13,226 nt of DNA from contig CALNAE010000341.1 of the NCBI GenBank assembly GCA_937874315.1, positions 1 to 13,226 on the forward strand, given 5' to 3'. Both the position numbers and the translations under genes were made by a program. This DNA is from an uncultured Bifidobacterium sp. Lineage in GTDB: Bacteria > Actinomycetota > Actinomycetes > Actinomycetales > Bifidobacteriaceae. Below the pieces are notes generated by a model, which ran no database searches, had not been told where the DNA came from, and worked only from the letters and a program-made list of their open reading frames with translations. Every line of letters begins with the position of its first letter. Position 1 is the first letter of the stretch. This document shows positions 1-7,098 of this stretch, piece by piece.

Positions 1-1030
1 GCGCAGGCACTATATCGGCGGTATTCGAAGCCGATCCGCCGTTCGCGGCACTCGCACTCGCGGTCGCACGAATGTCATCGGAACCGCTGACGGTAGAGAC
101 CGCCGTGGCATCGGACACATCACCGACACCGGGCCGCTGGAAGATCTGCGTTACGTCGATGAGATCCACGACCTGCTTGCCCAGACGCGAAGTGGCCATC
201 TGCTTGAGTTCCAAGGTGTTGCGCATCGGCGGCACGTCGGCAATCAGATCGTTGGCCTGTTTGACGTGGAAACGCTGCTTCGTGGCACGCGCCCTCGCCC
301 CGCGTGACAACCACGCGAGCTCCTTGCGGGCGAGATTGCGCCGACGATCCTCGCGCACGCCCGCCTGCCGATCGCGTTCCACGCGCTGGAGCATATAGGC
401 GCTGTAGCCTCCTTCAAACGGCTCGATGGTGCCGTCATGCACCTCCCACATCGACTCGCAGACCTCATCGAGGAACCAACGATCATGCGTGACCAACAGC
501 AACGCGCCCTGGCCCTGTGACCAGCGGTGTTGCAGGTGTTCGGCGAGCCAGTGAATGGTGACCATGTCCAGATGGTTGGTCGGCTCGTCGAGCGCGAGGA
601 TGTCCCACGGCCTGAGCAATAGCCGTGCGAGATCGACCCGGCGACGTTGGCCACCGGACAGTGTGCCGACCCGCGCCTCGAGATTCATGCCGCCGAGCAG
701 CGCTTCGACGATCTCGCGGGAATCCGAGTCGGACGCCCACTCGTAATCGGCCCGGTCTTCAAGCGCCGCATGCCTGAGCGTGGCGTTGTCATCGAGGCCG
801 TCACGCTGATCGAGCATGCCGAAGGTGAGTCCCCCACGTCGCGTGACCTGGCCGGAATCCGGCTGCTGAAGATTGGCGAACATGCGCAGCAACGTGGACT
901 TGCCGTCGCCGTTGCGCCCGACGATGCCGACGCGGTCACCCTCGAAGACGCCCTGCGTCACATCGGTGAATACGGTGGTGGTGGCAAAGCTCAGGGAAAC
1001 ATGGTCAAGTCCAAGGTCATACGTCGGCAT
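1..1030 (-). CDS. ABC-F family ATPase (Uup-like), C-terminal part outside the window
   Basis: ABC-F proteins are soluble twin-ATPase proteins without membrane domains that act on or near the ribosome. 343 residues are visible from an ATG at 1028-1030. The first ATPase domain is complete: Walker A GRNGDGKST (about 39-46), signature LSGGQ (124-128), Walker B ILALDE followed by PTNHLD (144-155), and switch His182. The P-site linker follows, with a Uup-like arginine-rich stretch ELAWLSRGARARATK (about 237-251). The start of the second domain (RLGKQVVDLIDVT, 282-294) is then interrupted by a Ser/Ala/Thr/Asp-rich segment (about 300-340) that reaches the window edge. No clear Shine-Dalgarno sequence precedes the ATG. 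It lies 133 bp downstream of the amidotransferase gene on the same strand and could share its transcript. The family call is firm; the Uup-like subgroup and exact role are inferred. Confidence 0.9.
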   Translation of the reverse strand, partial: MPTYDLGLDHVSLSFATTTVFTDVTQGVFEGDRVGIVGRNGDGKSTLLRMFANLQQPDSGQVTRRGGLTFGMLDQRDGLDDNATLRHAALEDRADYEWASDSDSREIVEALLGGMNLEARVGTLSGGQRRRVDLARLLLRPWDILALDEPTNHLDMVTIHWLAEHLQHRWSQGQGALLLVTHDRWFLDEVCESMWEVHDGTIEPFEGGYSAYMLQRVERDRQAGVREDRRRNLARKELAWLSRGARARATKQRFHVKQANDLIADVPPMRNTLELKQMATSRLGKQVVDLIDVTQIFQRPGVGDVSDATAVSTVSGSDDIRATASASAANGGSASNTADIVPA

Positions 1031-1095
1031 AATGCACCAATGTAGCGCCGCCTATGGGCACCGGGCGAAGATCAAGGAAGGGACACAGCGGTTGG

Positions 1096-1140
1096 GTCGG
1101 CCGATGAGAACCGGCCAACGGTAGGGTCGAAGCCTTCGAC
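1096..1140 (-). terminator. Possible stem-loops after the amidotransferase gene
   Basis: Two inverted repeats lie between the amidotransferase stop and the ABC-F start. One pairs GTCGGCCG (1096-1103) with CGGCCAAC (1112-1119) around an 8-nt loop, with one G-U pair. The other is GTCGAAG-C-CTTCGAC (1126-1140). Neither is followed by a T-run on the minus strand, so intrinsic termination is only a possibility. Confidence 0.25.
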
Positions 1141-1163
1141 GCACGCCGCTTCCGGTCGATTTC

Positions 1164-1886
1164 TTAGGCTCTCAACGCCTGGGCGCAGGTGTTGCAGCGT
1201 GCGGCGAACGCCGAAAACACCTGCTCGGCCAGCGGCTGCACCTGAGGATCGTATTGCGCGAAGTCATCGCGGATTTTGGCGATCTGGGACTTCTTCAGTC
1301 CTTTGATCATCGCCGGTTCCTCGAGCCATTCGTCGAGCAGGATCTGGGTCACCTCGAGATGGAACTGCAGGCCCAAGGCGGACGCCATACGAAACGCCTG
1401 ATTCGGTGTGGATTTGGATCGGGCCAGCAGTTGAGCGCCTTCCGGCACCGAGACCGCATCCTGATGCCAATGCAACACGTCGATCTGTTTGCCCCACATC
1501 GGGAAATAATCATGCTTCGCGACGTTGAGGATGGGCCCAAAACCGACTTCGCGATCCTTCCCGCTGACCAGTTTGGCTCCCATGGCCTTGGCGATGATCT
1601 GATGCCCCAGACACACGCCGAGTACGGGCTTGCCGGTGCCGATCGCCGCACGGACGAGTTTCGTCTCGGCCTTGAGACCGGGATGCTCATCAACATCCTC
1701 GGCCCCCATCGGACCGCCCATGATGACCACGCCGCACAGTTCGTCGAAGGAGGGCAGATCGGGTTTCTTTTGATCGACGATATTCACGATCTCGGTGGGT
1801 AAATCGAGGTCTTCGAGATTATCGAGGATACGTCCCGGTTTCTCCCAGGGAACATGCTGCACAATCAGTACCTGCGGTGAAGTCAT
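1164..1886 (-). CDS. Class I glutamine amidotransferase domain protein (GMP synthase-like GATase)
   Basis: A stand-alone class I glutamine amidotransferase of 240 residues. Such proteins release ammonia from glutamine for a partner reaction, or act as hydrolases or peptidases. The catalytic triad is visible: nucleophile Cys92 in GVCLGHQ (90-96), and His176 and Glu178 in LQFHLEVT. The oxyanion-strand region reads VVIMGGPMGAED (53-64). The start is taken at 1886, giving MTSPQV. The frame stays open upstream to 1970, but those 28 residues do not look like the family. AGGGG lies only one base before the ATG, too close for a normal ribosome site, so the mRNA may be leaderless or the start slightly different. 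It is divergent from cysS. No synthetase domain is present, so it is not GuaA itself; the substrate cannot be told from sequence. Confidence 0.88.
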   Translation of the reverse strand: MTSPQVLIVQHVPWEKPGRILDNLEDLDLPTEIVNIVDQKKPDLPSFDELCGVVIMGGPMGAEDVDEHPGLKAETKLVRAAIGTGKPVLGVCLGHQIIAKAMGAKLVSGKDREVGFGPILNVAKHDYFPMWGKQIDVLHWHQDAVSVPEGAQLLARSKSTPNQAFRMASALGLQFHLEVTQILLDEWLEEPAMIKGLKKSQIAKIRDDFAQYDPQVQPLAEQVFSAFAARCNTCAQALRA

Positions 1887-1999
1887 GCCCCTATCATGGC
1901 ATTGCCCCTGCGACACCACGCGCACGAACCACATACGGACCGCGCAGGGACCGATATCCTTCAACATCATTGTCTGGCAACGCCGATACCCTCACATGT
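1887..1999. promoter_or_regulatory. Divergent intergenic region between amidotransferase gene and cysS
   Basis: These 113 bp must hold the 5' signals for both divergent genes. On the minus strand TTGCCA (complement of 1975-1980) lies 16 bp from GATATC (1953-1958), a weak -35/-10 pair for the amidotransferase gene. No convincing promoter or Shine-Dalgarno site was found for cysS. Confidence 0.25.
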
Positions 2000-3619
2000 A
2001 TGAGCACCGCAGGAAAACCGCTTGATTCCAGTATTTCTCTTGCTTCTTCGGCCTCCGCGTTGAAGTTGTACGACACCGCGTCGCATACGACCTCGGCATT
2101 CGTGCCGCTGGTCGCGGGCAGGGTGGGTATCTACGTGTGCGGCGCCACGGTGCAGAGCTCCCCGCATATCGGTCATATCCGTGCGGCAGTGGCGTTCGAT
2201 GTCGTACGCCGGTGGCTGATGCGCCTTGGGTATGAGGTGACGTTCATCCGCAACGTCACCGATATCGACGACAAGATCCTCGACAAGGCCGCCGCCGCAG
2301 GACAGCAGTGGTGGCACCGGGCCTATCTCTACGAGCGCGAATTCACCAGAGCCTACGATGCCTTGGGCGTGCTGGCGCCAAGCTACGAGCCACGTGCGAC
2401 CGGCCATATGGCCGATATGCTCGAATTGATCCAACGCATCGTCGACAACGGCCATGGCTACGTGGTGCGCGACGCGGACGGCAACCCCACGGGCAATGTG
2501 TATTTCGACGTCCCCAGCTGGCCGCAATACGGCGAGCTCACCCATCAGAAGCAGACGGCGGACGGCGAGGACGAGGCGGCACGCGTCGCCGACAACATGG
2601 GCCCGAGCGTGGACAGCACCGGCGAGGATATATACAACCCCACCGATCCGGCCGACGCCTCGCCCGATAAACGCGATCCGCGCGACTTCGCACTATGGAA
2701 GGCTTCGAAGCCCAGCGATCCGGCGACGGCCCGGTGGAACACGCCGTTCGGCACCGGCCGACCGGGCTGGCATATCGAATGCTCGGCGATGAGCCACCGC
2801 TATCTGGGCGACATGTTCGACATCCACGGCGGAGGGCTCGACCTACGCTTCCCCCACCACGAGAACGAGATGGCCCAGACCAAGGCGGCGGGCTGGCGGT
2901 CGGCGAACCGGTGGATGCATTCGGCCTGGGTAACCGCCAAGGGCGAGAAAATGTCAAAATCGTTGGGCAACGGTCTGTCCGTGCCACAGGTGCTGGCCAA
3001 ACACTCACCTTGGGTGGTGCGCTACGCGCTGGGTTCCGTACAATATCGTTCGATGCTTGAATGGTCCGATCAGTCGCTGACCGAGGCACAGGCGGCCCAC
3101 GAGCGCATCTCCAACTTCATCGAACGCGCCGGTACCGCGTTGGGCGGGCAACCTGCGCGTGAGGCGATTGTCGCCATCGGCGCGGACGATCTGCCACAGG
3201 ATTTCGTGGCCGCCATGAACGACGATATCAACGTCTCGGGTGCCGCTGCCGCGATATTCACCGCGATCCGTTCCGGCAACACGACGCTCACGAGGTTGTC
3301 CGAGCGACCAGATGACGTCGAAGCCCAGCAAGCCGCGAGTCGTGCGCTCGTCGCCGTGCGGGCCATGCTCGATACCTTGGGACTCGATCCACTCGCCGAG
3401 CCGTGGAACAACGACGGTGCGGGCGCCGGGAACGCACCTGGCACCGCCGATGGCGAGCATGCGGCGTTGGATGCACTGGTCAACGCTCAGCTCGAGGCAC
3501 GGGCGCAGGCTCGTTCGGCCAAGGATTTCGCCGCCGCCGATGCCATCCGCAACGGGTTGAACGCGGCCGGCATCGAGATCGAGGACGGGCCCCAGGGTTC
3601 ATCGTGGAGCCTGCGCTGA
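2000..3619 (+). CDS. cysS: Cysteinyl-tRNA synthetase
   Basis: Class I aminoacyl-tRNA synthetase that charges tRNA-Cys with cysteine in the cytoplasm; 539 residues. Visible hallmarks are VCGATVQSSPHIGH (46-59), containing the HIGH nucleotide-binding motif and the zinc ligand Cys47; further zinc-site residues Cys261 in WHIECSAM and the HHENE motif at 286-290; and the KMSKS loop at 317-321. The start is set at the ATG at 2000 (MSTAGKPLD). The frame extends back to 1877, but that part overlaps the divergent gene and lacks family resemblance. There is no clear Shine-Dalgarno sequence. The segment at about 185-225, between the catalytic core strands and KRDPRDFALWK, is an acidic stretch roughly 25 residues longer than in the E. 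coli enzyme as I recall it. The family call is certain. Confidence 0.97.
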   Translation: MSTAGKPLDSSISLASSASALKLYDTASHTTSAFVPLVAGRVGIYVCGATVQSSPHIGHIRAAVAFDVVRRWLMRLGYEVTFIRNVTDIDDKILDKAAAAGQQWWHRAYLYEREFTRAYDALGVLAPSYEPRATGHMADMLELIQRIVDNGHGYVVRDADGNPTGNVYFDVPSWPQYGELTHQKQTADGEDEAARVADNMGPSVDSTGEDIYNPTDPADASPDKRDPRDFALWKASKPSDPATARWNTPFGTGRPGWHIECSAMSHRYLGDMFDIHGGGLDLRFPHHENEMAQTKAAGWRSANRWMHSAWVTAKGEKMSKSLGNGLSVPQVLAKHSPWVVRYALGSVQYRSMLEWSDQSLTEAQAAHERISNFIERAGTALGGQPAREAIVAIGADDLPQDFVAAMNDDINVSGAAAAIFTAIRSGNTTLTRLSERPDDVEAQQAASRALVAVRAMLDTLGLDPLAEPWNNDGAGAGNAPGTADGEHAALDALVNAQLEARAQARSAKDFAAADAIRNGLNAAGIEIEDGPQGSSWSLR

Positions 3620-3894
3620 GATCCACGGCGTCGAATCGTGGCCGTTAAGGTGCGGCTGTCACGAAAGTCACAGCTGTCGCCACGCTCGCGCCACGCCCTC
3701 TTCGACGCTCTCTGGTACGCGGCTCTCAGCTTGTTCGTGACATGACGTCTCGCAGACATCGGAATCTTGCCTTCCATCAGGCAGGTTTCGCGCTCAAAGT
3801 ACCCGAGGCACCAAGTTACGCCACGCGATCAAACTATCTGAAGCACGTCGCCGAATTCAGCTTCTCCGCATGAACGGCTAAACTGAATCGCATT
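3620..3894 (+). other. Intergenic region between cysS and ffh
   Basis: No coding region is supported here. Just after the cysS stop, CCACG (3623-3627) can pair with CGTGG (3637-3641), and GCTGT (3655-3659) with ACAGC (3670-3674). Both stems are short and lack T-runs, so termination of cysS here is only possible. The distal end holds the ffh promoter candidate. I see no tRNA and no SRP RNA tetraloop sequence. Confidence 0.35.
3856..3884 (+). promoter_or_regulatory. Candidate promoter of ffh
   Basis: TTCAGC (3856-3861) and TAAACT (3879-3884) are separated by 17 bp and resemble -35 and -10 elements, with four of six matches at -10. The -10 box ends only 10 bp before the ffh ATG, and no Shine-Dalgarno sequence intervenes. 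The transcript would therefore be leaderless or nearly so, which is common in actinobacteria. Confidence 0.4.
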
Positions 3895-5544
3895 ATGGCA
3901 GCATTTAGTTCTTTGACAGACCGGCTTTCGAATGCCTTCAAGCATCTGAAAAGCAAAGGCAAGCTTTCCGAAGCGGATATCGACGGTACGATCCGTGAGA
4001 TCCGCCGCGCGCTTCTCGACGCCGACGTCGCGCTCGACGTCGTGCGTCCCTTCACCGCACGCATCCGCGAACGGGCACTCGGTGAGGAAGTCTCCAAGGC
4101 CCTCAACCCAGCACAGCAGGTCGTGCAGATCGTCAACGACGAACTGACCTCGATCCTGGGCGCCGGCGTCGATCGACCACTCAATTTCGCGAAAAAACCG
4201 CCGACCATCATCATGCTCGCGGGTCTGCAGGGTGCCGGCAAGACGACGCTGGCGGGCAAACTTGGCTATTGGCTGAAAGATTCCGGGCATACGCCGCTGC
4301 TTGTCGCCGCGGATTTGCAACGTCCCAATGCCGTGACGCAGCTCCAGGTCGTCGGTGAGCGAGCCGACGTGCCGGTCTACGCCCCCGAAAAGGGCGTGCA
4401 GGCCGATGGCGGGGAGTCGGTATCCGCCCCGGGCAACACCACGGGAGACCCGGTGCAGGTCGCCCGCGATTCCATTGCCGTGGCGAAGACGAAGCTCTAC
4501 GACACCGTGATCATCGATACCGCAGGACGACTGGGTGTCGACGAGGAGCTGATGCGCCAGGCGCGCGATATTCGCGATGCCGTGCACCCCAACGAAATCC
4601 TGTTCGTCATCGACGCGATGATCGGCCAGGATGCCGTCAAGACGGCACATGCCTTCGACGAAGGCGTGGATTTCACCGGCGTGGTGCTTTCCAAGCTCGA
4701 TGGCGACGCCCGAGGCGGTGCCGCGTTGTCGGTCGCCAGCGTTACCGGCAAGCCGATTCTCTTCGCTTCGAACGGCGAGGGTCTCAAGGACTTCGAGGTC
4801 TTCCACCCGGACCGCATGGCCTCGCGCATCCTCGATATGGGCGATATCCTGACCCTCATCGAGCAGACGCAGCGCGAATTCGATGAGGAGGAGGCCAAGC
4901 AGGCCGCGCAGAAGATGTCGCAGGGCACCTACGGTCTCGATGACTTCCTCTCCCAGCTGCAGCAGATGCGCAAGCTCGGCTCGATGAAAAGCCTGTTGGG
5001 CATGATTCCCGGCATGGCGCAGCACCGCAAGGAACTCGAACAGCTCGACGAGCATGAGATCGATCGGACCGAGGCCATCATCCACTCGATGACGCCCGCG
5101 GAACGGCGGGATCCCTCGATTATCGACGGTTCGCGTCGCGCGCGTATCGCCTATGGCTCGGGCAACGCGGTGTCCTCGGTCAACGGGCTGCTCCAGCGGT
5201 TCGAGCAGGCCGCCAAAATGATGCGACGTATGTCGAACAAGGCCGGCATGGGCGGCATCCCCGGATTCGGTGGACCGGCGGCATCGAATAATCGCAAGGG
5301 CGGCAAGAAGCGCAAGAAGGGTTCCAAATCCGGCAACCCCATGAAGCGTGAAGCCGAGGAACGCGCGTTGCGCAACAAACTGTCCGGCAAGGGCGGTTCC
5401 GGCGACGACGGCGGCTCGGCGTTCGCCAAGAAACCGCAGAATCCGGCTTTGCCTCCTGAGTTGCAGCAGGCGCTCGGCCAGAACGGCGCGGGTGCCGAAC
5501 TACCGCCGAATCTTGGCGGCGGACTATCCGGTTTGTTCGGCTGA
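3895..5544 (+). CDS. ffh: Signal recognition particle protein Ffh (SRP54 GTPase)
   Basis: Ffh binds signal sequences of nascent membrane and exported proteins as part of the SRP ribonucleoprotein and docks with FtsY through paired GTPases. The 549 residues show the N domain (1-95), the G domain with P-loop GLQGAGKTT (110-118), DTAGR (208-212) and SKLDGDARGG (266-275), then the methionine-rich M domain (about 330-460) with GMIPGM and the RRxRIAxGSG-type RNA-binding stretch. A lysine-rich C-terminal tail (about 475-500) and a Gly/Pro-rich end follow. A short Gly/Ser insertion (about 167-184) sits in the G domain. The start ATG has no Shine-Dalgarno sequence and lies 10 bp past a candidate -10. 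The next gene begins 18 bp after the stop, suggesting co-transcription. Confidence 0.97.
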   Translation: MAAFSSLTDRLSNAFKHLKSKGKLSEADIDGTIREIRRALLDADVALDVVRPFTARIRERALGEEVSKALNPAQQVVQIVNDELTSILGAGVDRPLNFAKKPPTIIMLAGLQGAGKTTLAGKLGYWLKDSGHTPLLVAADLQRPNAVTQLQVVGERADVPVYAPEKGVQADGGESVSAPGNTTGDPVQVARDSIAVAKTKLYDTVIIDTAGRLGVDEELMRQARDIRDAVHPNEILFVIDAMIGQDAVKTAHAFDEGVDFTGVVLSKLDGDARGGAALSVASVTGKPILFASNGEGLKDFEVFHPDRMASRILDMGDILTLIEQTQREFDEEEAKQAAQKMSQGTYGLDDFLSQLQQMRKLGSMKSLLGMIPGMAQHRKELEQLDEHEIDRTEAIIHSMTPAERRDPSIIDGSRRARIAYGSGNAVSSVNGLLQRFEQAAKMMRRMSNKAGMGGIPGFGGPAASNNRKGGKKRKKGSKSGNPMKREAEERALRNKLSGKGGSGDDGGSAFAKKPQNPALPPELQQALGQNGAGAELPPNLGGGLSGLFG

Positions 5545-5562
5545 TCGCCGGACGGCGTATCG

Positions 5563-6771
5563 ATGACAACGGCATTATCCCTTATGCTGCTCGCGGCCAT
5601 GGCATGGTGGTCCTTGCGCTGGATTCCCGCAGGGGCCGACGGCCGGATGCCATTGCCGTTTCTCATCGCGTTGATCCGCTTCCTGTGGATACCGGTTATG
5701 CTGGTCGCGGCGTTCGCCGCGGCACAACGATATTGGGGACTTGCGTTCACCGGTTTGGCGCTGGCGTTGCTGTTCCTGCAGGGGACGTCGCCGTATTACC
5801 ATCATCCGCTCGCCCGGCGCGGCCAGCGTGCGGACGTCGATGACGTCGATATCGTCAATGATGTCAATGATGTCAATGCCAATGTCCGCGACGACGGCGC
5901 TCAATCGGTTTCCTCGCTCAATGTCATGACGCTGAACTGTCGTTATGGTCATGCCGATGCCGCACAGATCGTGCATACCGTGACGGAACACAACGTCGAC
6001 GTGCTGGCGTTGCAGGAGCTTACCGAATCTCTCATAGGGCGACTGCAGGCAGCGGGACTGCAGGAGGCGCTCCCCTACCGGCAGCTTGGCGAGCCCGGGC
6101 CGCAGGACAACGGCGGATTCAACGGCATCTGGACGAGGTATCGACCGCTGCGCTCCACCGCAGAATCCATATCCATACCCGCGGCGCAGGTTCCCGCGAT
6201 CACGCTACCCGCCGTCACCGCCACAGCACTACCCACCACTGCACTACCCGCAACCACCGCCACGATCACCCTGGCCAGTGCCCATCCCAAGTCTCCCATG
6301 CGAGGCTGTAGGCAGTGGTCCGAAGGCATCATGGCCCTGGCCGCACTCATACCGAGACCGAATGACGACCACGGTACCGATATCGGCCGCGCCGCGGATA
6401 CCCTTGGCCGGAATGATCCGGGCGAAACGGCACCCGCACCAGACGCGCGGGCCGTCGTCGTCATGGGGGATCTGAACTCCGACTACGACCACCCCAGCTT
6501 CCGATCCCTACTGCGCGCCGGGTACCGCGACGCCGGGCTCGAACGAGGCCGGGGCCCGCTGCACACCTTCCCCGCCTGGCTGCACTGGCCCGGACTCGAT
6601 CTCGATCATGTGCTGCTCGGCGGCGGGACCGACGCGTACGACCTTACGGCGACGCGCATCGACGGCAGCGATCATCTGGCGCTGAACGCAACGGTCGCCA
6701 TCTCACCGGTTACGGCACGGATGAATGCGTATCAACCAGACCGACGGCCGCGCCGGCTATGGCACCGTTAA
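5563..6771 (+). CDS. Membrane-anchored endonuclease/exonuclease/phosphatase (EEP) family protein
   Basis: 402 residues with hydrophobic membrane segments at about 1-22 and 33-73, followed by a globular EEP domain predicted outside the membrane. Metal and catalytic motifs of the fold are all visible: TLNCRYG (Asn125), LALQEL (Glu152), SAHPKSP (His241), VMGDLNSDYDHPS (Asp303, Asn305), LDLDHVLL (Asp348, His349) and SDHLAL (Asp370, His371). The enzyme should therefore be active on a phosphodiester or phosphomonoester, but the substrate (DNA, RNA, lipid or sugar phosphate) cannot be told. Two low-complexity stretches interrupt it: Asp/Val/Asn repeats (90-108) after the last membrane segment and Ala/Leu/Pro/Thr repeats (about 207-236) between core strands. 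It starts 18 bp after ffh with no strong ribosome site, so it probably depends on the ffh transcript. Confidence 0.88.
   Translation: MTTALSLMLLAAMAWWSLRWIPAGADGRMPLPFLIALIRFLWIPVMLVAAFAAAQRYWGLAFTGLALALLFLQGTSPYYHHPLARRGQRADVDDVDIVNDVNDVNANVRDDGAQSVSSLNVMTLNCRYGHADAAQIVHTVTEHNVDVLALQELTESLIGRLQAAGLQEALPYRQLGEPGPQDNGGFNGIWTRYRPLRSTAESISIPAAQVPAITLPAVTATALPTTALPATTATITLASAHPKSPMRGCRQWSEGIMALAALIPRPNDDHGTDIGRAADTLGRNDPGETAPAPDARAVVVMGDLNSDYDHPSFRSLLRAGYRDAGLERGRGPLHTFPAWLHWPGLDLDHVLLGGGTDAYDLTATRIDGSDHLALNATVAISPVTARMNAYQPDRRPRRLWHR
5833..5886 (+). repeat. 9-bp in-frame tandem repeats in the EEP gene
   Basis: GACGTCGAT occurs twice in tandem (5833-5841, 5842-5850). After one ATC codon, GTCAATGAT occurs twice (5854-5862, 5863-5871), followed by the variant GTCAATGCC. 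The units are in frame and encode Asp-Val-Asp and Val-Asn-Asp triplets between the membrane segments and the catalytic domain. Confidence 0.9.
6226..6255 (+). repeat. 15-bp in-frame repeat in the EEP catalytic domain
   Basis: GCACTACCCACCACT (6226-6240) is followed directly by GCACTACCCGCAACC (6241-6255), encoding ALPTT and ALPAT. More degenerate relatives lie on both sides, for example CTACCCGCCGTCACC from 6205. Confidence 0.8.
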
Positions 6772-6969
6772 TCACGTCACCTATCGGCACACCGTCAACT
6801 CGCCACACCACCGGCCACCAGCCTGCCCGGCGACACCCACACCACCGACCACCTCGTTCGGCACAGGATACACGGCGCCGTCGGACGGGTCTCCAGCATG
6901 CATTGTCCACGTGCCCGCATCGCCGGCCACCAACCTGCCGGCCAAGTGGCGCTATCCACCCCTGTGATG
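6772..6969 (+). other. Intergenic stretch between the EEP gene and the rpsP promoter, with a direct repeat
   Basis: No gene is supported in this ACC-rich stretch. CCGGCCACCAGCCTGCC (6811-6827) recurs as CCGGCCACCAACCTGCC (6923-6939), 16 of 17 positions identical. The second copy overlaps an inverted repeat, GCCGGC (6922-6927) with GCCGGC (6937-6942) and a 9-nt loop. That could act as a terminator-like hairpin but has no T-run. Confidence 0.4.
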
Positions 6970-6975
6970 TATAAT
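6970..6975 (+). promoter_or_regulatory. Perfect -10 box upstream of rpsP
   Basis: TATAAT matches the -10 consensus exactly and stands out in GC-rich DNA. No good -35 hexamer is seen at 16-18 bp upstream (the 17-bp position reads TGGCGC). Transcription from here would give rpsP a leader of roughly 115 nt. Confidence 0.6.
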
Positions 6976-6981
6976 GCTCAG

Positions 6982-7085
6982 GTTATTCATGGGCGCACGG
7001 CCCTCTCATCCTGCGCTTATGAGGAACACGTGGGTTCGAGGATTCCGTGCCCCACACAGAAGCCCGTAACCCGCACCGCAATACC
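6982..7085 (+). promoter_or_regulatory. Structured 5' leader of the rpsP-khpA-rimM operon
   Basis: Between the -10 box and the ribosome site three short hairpins can be drawn: GGGC (6991-6994) with GCCC (7000-7003), CTCAT (7005-7009) with ATGAG (7019-7023), and GTGGG (7030-7034) with CCCAC (7051-7055). Leaders of ribosomal protein operons are often regulatory, but I do not recognise a named leader family. A 16-codon ORF from ATG 7019 lacks a ribosome site and is not called. Confidence 0.35.
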
Positions 7086-7093
7086 AAGGAGAG
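7086..7093 (+). promoter_or_regulatory. Ribosome binding site that decides the rpsP TTG start
   Basis: AAGGAGAG (7086-7093) lies 5 bp before TTG 7099. The frame is open far upstream, but the S16 family begins at ATKIRLKRLG, so this strong Shine-Dalgarno sequence places initiation at TTG. Confidence 0.85.
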
Positions 7094-7098
7094 CCATT

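Noticed and set aside
244..654. Separate small minus-strand gene in the left region
   Set aside because: This is an out-of-frame shadow; the true minus-strand frame from 1030 to the left edge encodes an uninterrupted ABC-F protein.
3620..3894. SRP RNA or tRNA gene beside ffh
   Set aside because: No SRP RNA tetraloop and asymmetric loop sequence, no tRNA TTCRA arm or cloverleaf was found.
3829..5085. 418-codon open frame on the minus strand opposite ffh
   Set aside because: It mirrors the codon pattern of ffh, a certain gene; the translation is low in family-like motifs. Long antisense frames are expected in GC-rich coding DNA.
7019..7069. 16-codon upstream ORF in the rpsP leader
   Set aside because: No Shine-Dalgarno before its ATG and no informative codon bias; it remains possible but unsupported.
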